From the NCBI GenBank assembly GCA_019925095.2, contig CM034401.1, positions 16,995,338 through 17,059,337 of the forward strand: a DNA stretch of 64,000 bases, given 5' to 3'. The notes under the pieces were generated by a model. That model made no database searches, had not been told where the DNA came from, and worked only from the letters and a program-made list of their open reading frames with translations. Shown here piece by piece: positions 32,300-43,040 of the stretch. Each line of letters begins with the position of its first letter. Within the stretch, counting starts at the first letter, position 1. Origin of the DNA: Dendrolimus kikuchii (lineage: Eukaryota; Arthropoda; Insecta; Lepidoptera; Lasiocampidae). The position numbers and the translations under genes are program-made.

Positions 32300-32555
32300 T
32301 TTTTATGGAAGTATTGGTTTGCGTTTGACCACTGTCTCACCTGATATTGAGTGATGACGCAGTCTAGGATGGAACACGTTTACCTACAAGATACCTATTC
32401 ACTCGTGACTTGAAGACTTCAAGATTGTATTTGTTAGGAAAAACAGACTTCGGCAAATTATTCCACTCTTCGGCAGTGCGCACCAGAAAAGATGAAGCCA
32501 AGTGCTTGGTTCTGACTGGTGGTATTTCCACCATGTAACGGTGGCGCAACATATC

Positions 32556-32556
<1 letters not shown>
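32300..32556 (-). pseudogene. LINE reverse-transcriptase C-terminal fragment
   Basis: The minus strand encodes [15 protein letters not shown] and [14 protein letters not shown], the C-terminal signature of Jockey/CR1/Rex-like LINE polyproteins, then a 3' UTR with 'aatatcaggtgagacagtgg' and an A-rich end. 5'-truncated exactly at the (TA)n tract. Confidence 0.75.

Positions 32557-32646
<90 letters not shown>
32557..32646. repeat. (TA)n microsatellite, about 90 bp
   Basis: Uninterrupted TA repeat between a LINE fragment and a SINE-A tail. Confidence 0.97.
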
Positions 32647-32647
<1 letters not shown>

Positions 32648-32957
32648 TTTTTTATTGCAGGAGTTCAGCAGACAGGCAGACGGCCCACTAAATGGAAAGC
32701 GGTTACCATCGCCTATGGACATTTGCAACACCAACGTTGCTACAAATGCGCTGCTGCTCTCTTAAGGGAGACTGGAACCTGGTCACTAATGCTGGAACAC
32801 AACTCAAGGTTGTTATGGCGACATACTTTAGACCAGAGGTGGTAGCCATCCAGTCGGCCAAATGCCCTATCACCTGGCTGTGGGTTGTTTTGTCGCCTTT
32901 TACGACAGGCCGCCCGGCCGCAGGAAATTGTATTTTTTCTCCGTTCCTGCACGGATA
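32647..32957 (-). repeat. SINE-A copy (full length)
   Basis: 'cttttttattgcaggag' at the tail end to GCACGGAT at the head. Confidence 0.92.
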
Positions 32958-33049
32958 TAAAGACATATCGAGTTACTATCACATTTTTTATCTCATTTTT
33001 TGGGATAAAAAGTATCCTATGTTCATATTCTCGGCATCGAAAATATATA

Positions 33050-33152
33050 TATACTGAGTTTCAGCCAAAACGGTCCAGTACTTTTCCGTGAAAACGGAAC
33101 AGGCAGACAGACAGACAGAGTTACTTTCGCATTTATAATATTAATAGGGATT
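33050..33152 (-). mobile_element. Helitron 5' end fragment
   Basis: 'ccaaaacggtccagtac' and a right end 'gcatttataatattaatag', the usual Helitron 5' terminal layout in reverse. Confidence 0.55.
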
Positions 33153-33358
33153 TAGTAATTTAGCGTACTGTTGAGAATTTCAAAGTTTTGCATTTTTTAC
33201 TTTATCTTTTATTGTATTTTGTATTGTGATGCAACCGAAAGTTGTCAAAGTCAACTATGATGTTCAGGTTGAATCCTAAGTCGGTACTTTGATAACTGAC
33301 AGACTGCATAAACTAATAATTTCCATTGTTATGCATTGTGGCTATGAATAAGTGTTTT

Positions 33359-33650
33359 TTACAAGCTTTTATTTAACTTGCAATAGATGTATGTAAGTTC
33401 GGGTGGAATCTTGCAAGTTAAATTTGGCCAACTTCCCGGTTTCCGAATGAGCTGAAATTTTGCACGCATATGTATATCGTGTGACAATGCAATAATATGG
33501 TACCATGGAGCTGATTTGATGATGGAGTCGGAAGGTGGCCATAGGAACTCCTGTACTAAACAAGATAGACCCGTCGTGTTTTGGCTCGTTTTACTTGTCT
33601 TGGCTAGCACTCTGCTGTCACATGATATCTAAGATCTCAAAAGCTTATAT
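33359..33650 (-). repeat. Repeat family G, copy 2
   Basis: Inverted partner of 31265-31575, starting ACAAGCTTTTATTTAACTTG. Confidence 0.65.
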
Positions 33651-33874
33651 TTTAAAACCTTTTTAAAAAAGCTTATTATTTTTGAAGCACGGGCTCTTTT
33701 GATTGGTTTAAGAGAATTTAAAAGCTTCTCTGTGGGACTTGTACATACATATAACACAGTAAATTGGCGCCAGAGCGGATGAAATAAGTTCGTCTGTGTA
33801 TAAAGCAAAGTGTGCGTGTTTCGCTTTCGTAATGTATCCCTTGAGAGCCCATACATTTTCTTATATTTAATAAA

Positions 33875-33960
33875 ATAATATTAACTCATAAACTTTCCAC
33901 TGGTAGGCTGAAGCCTCCCCATTTAGGGTGGGATGTTATAGCCACCACGTATGTTGTCTA
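33875..33960 (-). repeat. SINE-B fragment (3' end)
   Basis: 'ttaactcataaactttccac' and 'aggctgaagcctcccc'. Diverged. Confidence 0.5.
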
Positions 33961-33983
33961 TGTGGAACTTTCCTTAAAGATAT

Positions 33984-34515
33984 TGTTACAACCAAGGCGC
34001 CGACAAAGAAAATTCCACGTAATGATTTGTAGAAGCACATTTATTACCCGTCGGAATTTGAATTAATAACATTGAAAATATTGTAATTCTTTTATGATCG
34101 TCTTCTTTTGTTTACTTATTTATTGGCATACGTTTCTAGAGAACAGCCTATTATTCCATTGTTTACGGCCGCTTGCGGCTGAAATCATTAGCCAGGTGTT
34201 ACGGATATAAAGTACAAGCTGATTCTAGGAAATTCGGTCCACGTTGCCGGGAGGGCACATTGCATTTGTGCAGTATAAAACGATGGCCTGACTGAGGGAG
34301 GGGGGCAGTCGAGCGATCAAGCCGTGACGTGTGTACATTCGGGAATCTATTAGTGACGAACTTTGCGCGTTTTATTGAATTACGACCTTCTGCATTACGT
34401 TTGGATTTGTAGTGTTCGGTTATATTTGTACCTGTGTTATACGTGTTTGTATAGTTCTAATAAACTCTATAATAATTCTAACTGCATTTTAATTTGAGTC
34501 CCGCAACTCGTAACA
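33984..34515 (+). mobile_element. Solo LTR, ATAT-site family (copy 4)
   Basis: 532 bp from TGTTACAACCAAGG to CTCGTAACA, with ATAT on both sides (33980-33983, 34516-34519). TATA box in 'gtgcagtataaaacgatggc', poly-A signal 'aataaactctataataat'. Confidence 0.93.
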
Positions 34516-34766
34516 ATATCTTCCTACAACGTCACTGCGTAGTAGTTGGTAACAATATGCATATTAAGCTACAAAAATAACCTGAACTTATACTCTTTAC
34601 CAGAACTCGAAAGTACTACTAAGATCCCCTGAAAACCACCACGACTTAAATTTTCTTATATATTCTCAAATTATGGGACTGTCATGAATTATTAAGATCT
34701 ATATAATTACAATTTCATTATTAACCAGTATATAATATTAGCTGCTACACGACAAGTATTAAAAGT

Positions 34767-34805
34767 GCCTGGAAGAGATCGCTTTTTAGCGATAAGACCA
34801 CGCGT
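34767..34805 (+). mobile_element. LINE 3'-tail hairpin fragment
   Basis: 'tgcctggaagagatcgcttt' and 'ttagcgataagaccacg'. No microsatellite tail follows. Confidence 0.7.
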
Positions 34806-34867
34806 TTTACTATTTTTTATCTTTTTCTACCTCTGCTTGTGTATGATTTGGCGTCTTTTTATTTTAT

Positions 34868-35022
34868 TTATTTACTTTCATGCTCTCTCTTCCATACCCA
34901 ACTCTCGCTTCCATACGTGAGCGTAGGTACCAGCACCGCGTTGTGTACGGCGAGCTGGGCCTTCTGGCTGAGGTTCTTAGCGCTTAGAAGTTTACCTAAC
35001 GCTCCATTCAAACTATTCCCCT
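34868..35022 (-). mobile_element. RTE-type LINE fragment
   Basis: Near-identical to 60375-60528: LSAKNLSQKAQLAVHNAVL-type coding on the minus strand. Missing both the RT core and the 3' end. Confidence 0.85.
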
Positions 35023-35130
35023 AGTAAGGAATACTAATACGAATATCATAGAAAAGTGTTTGTGTCATTTATGTCCGTTAATTGGGCAGACAAAATTTCA
35101 TAATCATGAATGTATAAGCAAGCATATTTT

Positions 35131-35436
35131 ATCCGTGCAGGAACGGAGAAAGAATATAATTTCCTGCGGCAGGGCTGCTTGTCGTAAGAGGCGACAAAAC
35201 AACCCACAGCCAGGTGCGAGGGTATTTGCCCGACTGGATGGTATCACCCTTGCGGTAGAGTATGCCGCCATAACAACCTTGAGTTGTGTTCCGGCATCAA
35301 TGGCCAGGTTCCGGTCTCCCTTAAGAGAGCAGCAGCGCATTTACAGCACCTTTGGTGTTACAAATGTCTATAGGCGATGGTAGTCGCTTTCCTTCAGGTG
35401 GGCCGTCTGATGAAGTCTGCAATAAAAAATAAAAAA
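35131..35436 (+). repeat. SINE-A copy (full length)
   Basis: ATCCGTGCAGGAACGGAG to 'aagtctgcaataaaaaat', with a small deletion near the tail. Confidence 0.9.
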
Positions 35437-36124
35437 TAAATCACAGGTAATAAACGCTTTTAAAAATAGAATATGCGGTAATATCAATTAAAATTGTCAT
35501 TATTTGTGACGTGACAAATGAACTTCAACCGTGTCGTGGTAAACCGAATTATAAAACGGACACACATTTAAATAATAACTTATACATTATAACAGTAAAA
35601 TTATGCAAAAGGCAACGTACAGTCGATTAAGCCCCGCCACTCCAACAGTCTGGCTAATTTTAACTGCCAATGCAAAACGGTCATAAACTTGAAATTACCA
35701 CATCGCTAAACCTCATTAACTTGTTATTTGAGGCTTAAAACCCGTAATTTTATTCAATATATACTAATGCTAAAGCTGTTTATAATTTTTTTATTATACG
35801 AGAGTATAAAATTTGATTTACAGACTACAGACCAGTTTGTTTCAGTTAGTTAACAAAACATTTTAACGTTATAAATCTAATAAATCCATAAAGCTCCGTT
35901 GTTTGATGTAAGGCAATGACGTATAATTTGGCTAAAATTTCGATAGGAGGATTATGAAAATGCCCGTTTGTTGCTGGTGCCTAAATAAATGTAGTTGAAG
36001 ATTAACTATTAAATATATAACTATTGAATATTAAAATAAATAAAACTAAAGTAAAAACATATGTATAGGAACAATATATAAAAACTAACCTAAAGTGTAC
36101 TTAGAAGGCCAGATTAGGTTAAAC
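35437..36124. other. Unassigned stretch
   Basis: AT-rich with no recognised gene or repeat. Confidence 0.3.
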
Positions 36125-36265
36125 TATTCCTTAAGTTAGGTTGCCTAGAAGAAATTGCTTTAAGCGATAAGGCCACCTATTGTTTTTACCATGACAGTAT
36201 TGTAATTGTGTAGTTTTGAAATTGTATATTTGGTGAGCAATAAAGTGTTATCTATCTATTACCTC
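36125..36265 (+). mobile_element. LINE 3'-tail copy with (ATCT)n
   Basis: 'gttgcctagaagaaattgct', 'agcgataaggccacc' and 'gagcaataaagtgttatc' then ATCT units. Confidence 0.8.
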
Positions 36266-36429
36266 GCTCGATACAAAGACTAATCCTTTGAGAAAATTAG
36301 TCTATAAACTGATTATTAGAAATATTTTACACTGGATATATCATCTATGTAGCAAGATATACTGATTTCAATCACTCTTATGATTATAGAATAGAATATA
36401 ATATATTTTCTTTCTTAACATTAAGATAC

Positions 36430-36485
36430 AATAGGCGGCATATAGACAATAGGCGGTCTTATCACTAAAAGCAATCTCTTCCAGA
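36430..36485 (-). mobile_element. LINE 3'-tail hairpin fragment
   Basis: 'aggcggtcttatcactaaaa' and 'gcaatctcttccagacaac', the reversed tail block. Confidence 0.7.
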
Positions 36486-36569
36486 CAACCTTAGAATTGA
36501 TTAGAAAAAAGATTATAGATTAAATTAAAATGAGGATAACCGCAAAAGAACCAAAGTAACCGAAAGTGC

Positions 36570-36810
36570 TAAAAAAATATGCTAGCTAGAGTGTTTACAT
36601 CTCTTGGAGGACATGAGGCAGATAGATCAAAATGAATCCTGGAGTAGAAAGCGAGGCTCAGCAAACGTATTTGTAAGCCGCCCGGTGGATGGGCAACTTG
36701 CGCAAGGTCTCCGGTGAGGGCTGGATAAGAAAAGCAAAGAACCAGGATATGCGGCACTTTGGATAAGCAAAGTCCAGTAGTGGATTCTGATTGGCTGACA
36801 ATGAATAGAT
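36570..36810 (+). pseudogene. Decayed RTE-type LINE C-terminus
   Basis: Pieces MGNLRKVSGEGWIRKAKNQD then a shifted QSSSGF..LADN correspond to the RTE terminus, with several stops. Same subfamily as 18535-18850. Confidence 0.7.
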
Positions 36811-37009
36811 TATCAAATCGTGCGATGCTGCATTTAGAAGCAGAAGGTTATCTTTGGTATGTACACTAATCCTACACTTAGTTTTAATTTTTATTTATGT
36901 TCTTGAATCTATACGAATGTAGACATATATAAAAGTGATTTTCGTTGGATTGTATTATTGTTTATTTGATATAAATTCACTTTTCTTCACTTTCACAGCG
37001 GAGAGATGC

Positions 37010-37130
37010 ATAGATAGATAACATTTGATGAACACCATTACAGAAAACTTACGAACTAGTATTATTCTAATTGTGTACAAAGGGCGGTCTTATCGCTAAA
37101 AAGCGATCTCTTCCAGACAACCCGTGGCAA
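37010..37130 (-). mobile_element. LINE 3'-tail copy
   Basis: 'gatagataaca' tail, 'tgaacaccattacagaaaac', and the hairpin 'atcgctaaaaagcgat'. Confidence 0.75.
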
Positions 37131-37643
37131 GAATATTGCTGATTAAGAGTGGCGATGGTGGTATACATCATTATTGTACAATTACTTACATTTTAATAAT
37201 AAATATATAACTATACTATATATACAAATAAATACATAAGTTATATATAGGATATAGTGATAAAATGAAATTATTTAAACATAATAAACATGTATGTATG
37301 TGATTGAATCAATGTTTACTTAAAACAAATAAACCAGTTATCATTAAAATTGTATAAGTAATTTTAACCTAAAATAATATAATAAACAGAAGGATGATAT
37401 GATGATATGTAGTGTGACAGAAGATGTATGTCAGAATAGAAGAGTGTGGAAGGAAAAGACAAATTGTGTCGATCCCAAGTAATTGGGATATGGTGTAAGC
37501 AAAGAGAGAGAAGGAAAGCTACAGTTATTGCTGATAAAGATGACAGGTCTCTTCTTTCTTATACTATATCTTGTTTACTGATTCTTATATTAGCGAAAAG
37601 TACTTGCTAGAAGCTAGGAACTAGACAAGTAAGTAAGTAAGTT
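37131..37643. other. Mostly unassigned; decayed RTE end at 37395-37520
   Basis: 37395-37520 ('gtgacagaagatgtatgtca', 'aaagacaaattgtg') matches the 3' ends at 9105 and 41495. The rest is AT-rich. Confidence 0.5.
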
Positions 37644-37958
37644 TATCCGTGCAGGAACGGAGAAAGAATACAATTTCCTGCGGCCGGGCGGCCTGTCGTA
37701 AGAGGCGACAAAACAATCCACAGTTAGGTGGTAGGGCATTTGCCCGACTGGATGGCTACCACCCCTGGTCTAAAGTATGTCACCATAACAACCTTGTGTT
37801 GTGTTCCGGCATTAGTGACCAGGTTCCAGTCTCCCTTAAGAGGGCAGCATCGCATTTGTAGCACCTTTGGTGTTGCAAATGTCCATAGGCGATGGTAACC
37901 GCTATCCATCAAGTGGGCCGTCTGCCTGTCTGCTGAACTACTGCAATAAAAAAAAAAG
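37644..37958 (+). repeat. SINE-A copy (full length)
   Basis: The cleanest copy, from ATCCGTGCAGGAACGGAG to 'actgcaataaaaaaaa'. Confidence 0.93.
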
Positions 37959-38340
37959 AAAAGCAAATCTCCTACCTAAATATTTGGATGACTTGCGCGT
38001 TGTATACGTGCCTTAACTAGAATATTTTAAAATATATGCTATTTTTACGCGGAACATTTATGCTAGTAAACTGTGTTAGCGTGTACAAAGTCATTTGAGG
38101 AACCTGTTGGTGGGTCGTAGATTAAATTCCGGAATTTAACTGAGTTTTTCCATGAAGTTGTGGATTATTTAATCGTATTCTCGTAATATATAGGTCGTGT
38201 TGCGAGGATTTCTGGTAAAAATAGTGTGCACGTAAAGAAACTTTCAACGAAATAGTTTTATCGAATATCGTTTCCGGTGTAATACAGATTAGTATGTTGA
38301 GTATTTTATTAAGTTTTCGCGACGAGTATGCATATTATAA
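37959..38340. other. Unassigned stretch
   Basis: No gene or repeat recognised. Confidence 0.3.
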
Positions 38341-38705
38341 TTAAACTACGTTTTAATGGTTTTAAGCACGGTAATTTATTTGATTTTTATTATTCCGACG
38401 TTTCGACCACTTTTCAGTAGCCATGCTCACGGAAGACAAAGCTCTCAAGTGTCTATGAGTATTGTTATTTAACCTATCGCCGACTTGTTAATTTTAATTT
38501 TATTTATGGTAAATTAGATTAGGCTCCCATAGAGTAAATAATAGTCATTAACAAAATTAAAAACTAAAAAATTAAAATGAACTAGTTGAGACTTGACATC
38601 TTTGTCTTCCATGATCACGGCAACTGAAAAGTAGCCGAAACGTCGGAATAATACAAATCAAATAAATTACCGCGCTTAAAATCGTTAAAAGTAGTTTTAT
38701 TATTG
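38341..38705. repeat. Penelope-like inverted terminal pair
   Basis: Left arm 38341-38480 and right arm 38585-38705 are reverse complements ('actacgttttaatggtttta' versus 'ttaaaatcgttaaaagtagt'; both include the GAAACGTC motif). About 100 bp of AT-rich spacer lies between, the spacer matching 555-640. No ORF between the arms. Confidence 0.75.
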
Positions 38706-38795
38706 TAAGTAAGGTCTCTTAGGTGTTTTTTTATTTATTTAAAACTAGACATTAGGTTGTGCGTTGTAAAGTAATTCGTCAACGACAGCCTTGGT

Positions 38796-38993
38796 ACATA
38801 CATACATAACTTCACGCCAGTTCCCTTGCGGGGTAGGCACGAACAACAGAGCGCCATTTAGGCCCATTCTTACACACCTTACTTGCTTCTTTGACATTCA
38901 TAACTCTTATTACGCACACTCGTCTGTTCTTAAGGCTCCTGACATCACCCTCCGCTAGTACACGATCAATTTGATCATGGAAGGTGTGTCGTG
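38796..38993 (-). mobile_element. RTE-type LINE, short 5'-truncated copy
   Basis: 'acatacatacataacttcac' tail to 'ggtgtgtcgtgg'. GCCTTGGT on both sides (38788-38795, 38994-39001) is a probable TSD, partly overlapping RTE sequence. Confidence 0.85.
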
Positions 38994-39171
38994 GCCTTGG
39001 TGACACAAATATTCATAGTTGACAGTGATTATTTTAATACCAGATGGAGCAATCTATCTAAACAGACAGATTATTGCACAAAGAAAGCAAACGCCTTCTT
39101 TGTGCAATAAAAACTTTTAACCACAGTGTATTTACGAGGTTTCTTAAAAATTATTATGTATATATTACGGG

Positions 39172-39297
39172 TTGTCTGGAAGAGATCGCGCTTCTTAGCG
39201 ATAAGACCGCCCATTGTGCACATTTAGAATATTTTTAGGCTATAAGATTTTCTGTTTTCTGTAATGGTGTACAATAAAGTGTTATCTATCTATCTAT
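39172..39297 (+). mobile_element. LINE 3'-tail copy with (ATCT)n
   Basis: 'gggttgtctggaagagatcg', 'ttagcgataagaccgccc' and 'acaataaagtgttatc' plus ATCT units. Nearly identical to 44124-44252. Confidence 0.85.
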
Positions 39298-39394
39298 ATT
39301 TTTAATTTGAATAAATAGACAAAACATTGATCAAACTGAAGATATTTTGAACAAAAGTAAAAAGCACTTTAAATAAAGGCGCATGTATAAAGAG

Positions 39395-39500
39395 ATTAAT
39401 GAAAGTTGATGAAACCAAAAGTATTTGCCAGGATCGTAGTAGGTGGAAATCCATCGTACCTGCCTACCCTATCTAATGGGAATCAGGCACGACAGTACCT
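39395..39500 (+). pseudogene. RTE-b LINE 3' fragment
   Basis: 'atgaaagttgatgaaaccaa' and 'gtaggtggaaatccatcgt' correspond to the C-terminus of the RTE subfamily at 45553-46001. Confidence 0.7.
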
Positions 39501-39553
39501 ATCTGTAATATTATAAAATTCTAAACATGCCGTGTCTGTACATTAAAGCTATT

Positions 39554-39559
<6 letters not shown>

Positions 39560-39638
<79 letters not shown>
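39560..39638. repeat. (TA)n microsatellite, about 78 bp
   Basis: Uninterrupted AT repeat. Confidence 0.97.
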
Positions 39639-39639
<1 letters not shown>

Positions 39640-39640
<1 letters not shown>

Positions 39641-40076
39641 GACGCATTTTGTTTAGATTTACATTGTCTATTTGTTCAGGATTCACATAAAAACTACTAG
39701 GCTGATTTCAATGCGGTTTTCGTTGATGGACAGCTTAAACTCTGCGCTATTTTTTTCCTGCCAACCTCGTGGGAATTTTTCTGGAAAAGATTTAAGGTGG
39801 CCAAATTAAAAAAAATCTAATTCCAATGTGACTATTTTACGAATTGATAGCAAATTAAATGTTATAATATGTGAGATATTTTTTATCCCGGGAATCCAGC
39901 GGATTTTTTCCCGAGAGCTGTTTGTAGTTCGGGTGCGTAAAAATTAGCGTTTTCCGACGTAGTTTTCACTAAAACGATATCTTACATTATTTTTTAAATG
40001 CTGCGATATTCAGTGTCCCGGGAATCCCGCGGGAATTCCAAGTCAAGCATAGACGAAGTCGCGAGTATATTCTAGT
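39640..40076 (+). mobile_element. Helitron copy, 3' end at CTAG
   Basis: 'actactaggctgatttcaat' at the left, 'gggaatcccgcgggaatt' and the end 'gcgagtatattctag' followed by T. Family shared with 24290, 48340 and 50060. Confidence 0.65.
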
Positions 40077-40099
40077 GTATACATATAACAAAACATTAA

Positions 40100-40781
40100 G
40101 GGCCGCTTGCATAACGTTCCTTAAATTTATTTAAGAAACACTAAACGTATTTAACACCCTTAAATACGATTAGCGTCTTGCACAACGCAAAATTTACCGG
40201 TTTGTTTGTTTAAAGAACTGTCAAAGTTAATCATCCAAAAATGGGTATTTAACTGCCTTAAACGCATTTAAGAACAAAAAAATGTTGAGTAACCTCTTTA
40301 AATAAATTAATATTTATTATTCTTTATGAAATTGTCACTTATTAAAAAGTCAATTACAGATTGTCACTCGTATATTATTTGCTTTAATTATTTATCTCCA
40401 TGATAAATACCCATAAAATCGAAAATAAAACAACACAGCAAAAAATCATTCTTCAGGTTGCCGTCAAAAATCACGAAGTAAACTTAACCAAACGAACGAA
40501 ATTTCAAATGTCAAGTTGACATTGGCCAACTAAAATCCCTTTTTACGCAAGAAATAACTAACATTAAAGCTAAATTTCGTGTGTTTGTTCGAAAATATGG
40601 ATCACCGCGTGAAACGGAACACATCTGGCTGTTTTACCGACGGCATAAATACATTTAGCTAAATAACATGGGAGACCGCCTTATGCAAGACATCTTAAAT
40701 ACGTTTTGTGTAAAACGTATTTAGGCAGTTTAATATGATTAACTAAATTTAATTTAAAGACGATCGTTTTGCAAGCGGGCC
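40100..40781. mobile_element. Harbinger-like MITE, 682 bp, TAA duplication
   Basis: Left GGGCCGCTTGCATAACGTTC; the right end's reverse complement is GGCCCGCTTGCAAAACGATC. TAA on both sides (40097-40099, 40782-40784). GG-starting ends and a 3-bp TAA duplication are typical of PIF/Harbinger. Sub-terminal blocks of 'taaatacg' repeat in both orientations. No transposase frame. Confidence 0.87.
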
Positions 40782-40784
40782 TAA

Positions 40785-41358
40785 ATTAAGGAATAATTAA
40801 GTCATAAAATCCTGTCATTTAAATTCCTTTGAAGTTACATTCACACGCTGCTAAACGCCAAAGCGTTCCGGTCGTCAAGTTAATTGACGTAACATAAGAT
40901 CTTTGTTCAATAGAAGCACCATCGCGTTTAACAAGACAGTGTTTACCGGAAAACATTTGACAGGACACGTGTTCGCTTTGAAGAGTATTTCAGTTGCAGG
41001 TTCCAATTACGAGTTTACTCCAACTTCTAAACCGTGCAAGACATCGAAATAAACCATACTAAATATAAGTTACAGTTGTCATTTTAATCCGTAAAATTAT
41101 CATTGAAATCTAAGAAAACAGCAATTATTCGGATATATCCAATAACTCAATGACTACTCAATAGATCTTGTTCGAATAAATTTTTAATAAAATATTTTTA
41201 ACTATTGTATGTAACTATCTCAAAATAAACCTAATTAAAGACTATATACTAGCTGCATTGCCTGGCAATGCTCATTCTCTGTGCGAAATAGAAATCACCC
41301 TTATGGTCAGTATTTGTATGCTATAGCATTAGTTGTTCCAGAATTTTCCACTAGGTAC
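40785..41358. other. Unassigned stretch
   Basis: Near 41250 'actagctgcattgcctggca' resembles a Helitron end. The rest is unrecognised. Confidence 0.35.
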
Positions 41359-41460
41359 ATTATTCATATTCAAATTCAAAAATATTTATTCAAAATAGGT
41401 TCCACTGGAAAACACTTTTTGAAGGTCATACATATAGGTCATAAAGGAAGACAAAAAATA
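41359..41460 (-). mobile_element. CR1-like LINE 3' tail
   Basis: 'attcaaattcaaaaatattt' microsatellite-type tail and 'ggttccactggaaaacac'. A paralogous copy lies at 41733. Confidence 0.7.
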
Positions 41461-41494
41461 ACCTATGGGTCGATTGTGTGAAGGATTACTTGAA

Positions 41495-41625
41495 GAGTTG
41501 TGGTGTGACAGAGGACGTATGTCAGAAGACAGGAGTATTGAAGAAGAAAGTACATATTGTGCAAATCCTAAATAATTCGGAGGAAGTGAAAGAAAAGAGA
41601 GTAAACGATCTAAATTTATTATTTA
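41495..41625 (+). pseudogene. Decayed RTE-type 3' end
   Basis: 'gtgtgacagaggacgtatgt' and 'aagtacatattgtgcaaatc', related to 37395 and 9105. Sits between two copies of the CR1-like tail. Confidence 0.6.
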
Positions 41626-41732
41626 TTTTTTGGTCAAACTGGTGTTGAATTTTATTGCTTAAGATTTACAATGTTTTTTTTTGATAATTTCAGTAGGTCT
41701 ACATACATATAGATAAAAATATAGCAGACATG

Positions 41733-41925
41733 TGTATATTCAAATTCAAATTCAAAAGCTTTTATTCAAAATAAGTTCCACTGGAGAACACTTTTTGAAG
41801 GTCATACATATAAGTTAAATTTAATTTTACTTCGTATTCTATCTACACCGCTTCGCAGTATTATTGCTGTTAAGGAGAAGAAGCGGCAACAAACTCCCCA
41901 GCGACACGTCTAGCTAAAAATTGTT
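41733..41925 (-). mobile_element. CR1-like LINE 3' tail
   Basis: 'attcaaattcaaattcaaaa' tail, 'gttccactggagaacac' and 'gagaagaagcggcaacaaac', the reversed end of a common lepidopteran CR1-type element. Confidence 0.75.
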
Positions 41926-42844
41926 TTTCTTTATATTTCTTATTCTATTTATATCTCAAGTATGTTATAGAATTACTTTTCGAAGAATTAACGTACTTGT
42001 AACAAACAGTGCATACTCAGTAAGACAAAGAGACAGTAAGAGGAAATAAGAATATTATTACTCTTATAATGACGAGTCATCAAAAGTTAGAGAGGAGAAA
42101 CATTTATAAGTGAAACTTCTTTAGAATCGTGATTTGAAACTCGATAAAACGAAAACGCGACACTTAAAGAGAGATAAATAAACACCTATATCTGTAGGAT
42201 TAACACTGCAAGTTAATGAGATGCGAGTTTTACATTGTGCAGCACAGATTAGAGTCAATAAGACCGATGATTAAACACAGGTCCAATTTGGACCGAAATA
42301 AAACAGTGAAAAATTTAAAGTGATACTTAAAAAGTATATTTTGTATTATAATATGTTGACGATGTAGGCTAAAGGAATTATATTTATATGAATAAAACGT
42401 AAAGAAGAATTATCTGTGAGTATATTCTCTAAAGTTACACTTCTACTGCGTGTTAACTGCACACGCACACATTTTTTATATTAACCTATATTTGTAAAGT
42501 GGTCACTACACATAATTATAATACAAAGACAAGTGTAGGAATATAACGATTATATAAGGGTTTCATTTTTGTCAATATATCCACAGAGCCCTAAAAGCAT
42601 AATGAGATTCATCTTGTAAAATGAAAGGTTTATCTCCTTTCGACTGTAGCGGCTTATTATATGACAAACATTTTGTAAGTCTGTTATAAATAATTGTAAT
42701 TTATTTATTTAAATTGCTGAGATTTAAGCACATTGTTATTGGTTAATCAAATCAAGTGAGATACTTGTTATAAATTTACAAAAGTCAAAACCTCATTTTT
42801 ATCATGCCTGCTTCCACGGCAGCACAATTTTTGTTTTTCTTTAC
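41926..42844. other. Unassigned stretch with old repeat
   Basis: 42340-42480 is the reverse complement of 55130-55250 ('gacgatgtaggctaaagg', 'gaagaattatctgtgagtat'). No gene recognised. Confidence 0.45.
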
Positions 42845-43040
42845 TGCCTGAAGTAGGCAAACAGGCAGACGATCCACCTGATGGAAAGTGGTTACCGTCG
42901 CCTATAGACGTTTGCAACACCAGGGGTGTCGCCAACGCGTTGCCGACCTCTAAGAAATTTTATAATGCCCTTCTTAAAAACCCCATATCATAACGCAAGG
43001 GCAAAACCGTGGCGGGAAGTTCCCTCCAGATCATCGTTGT
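42845..43040 (-). repeat. Divergent relative of SINE-A 3' domain
   Basis: 'caggcagacgatccacctga', 'ggttaccgtcgcctatagac', 'cgcgttgccgacctc'. Same core as 7029 and 47275. Confidence 0.65.

Noticed and set aside
32399..32845. Frames rich in Ile-Tyr repeats
   Set aside because: They are translations of the (TA)n microsatellite.
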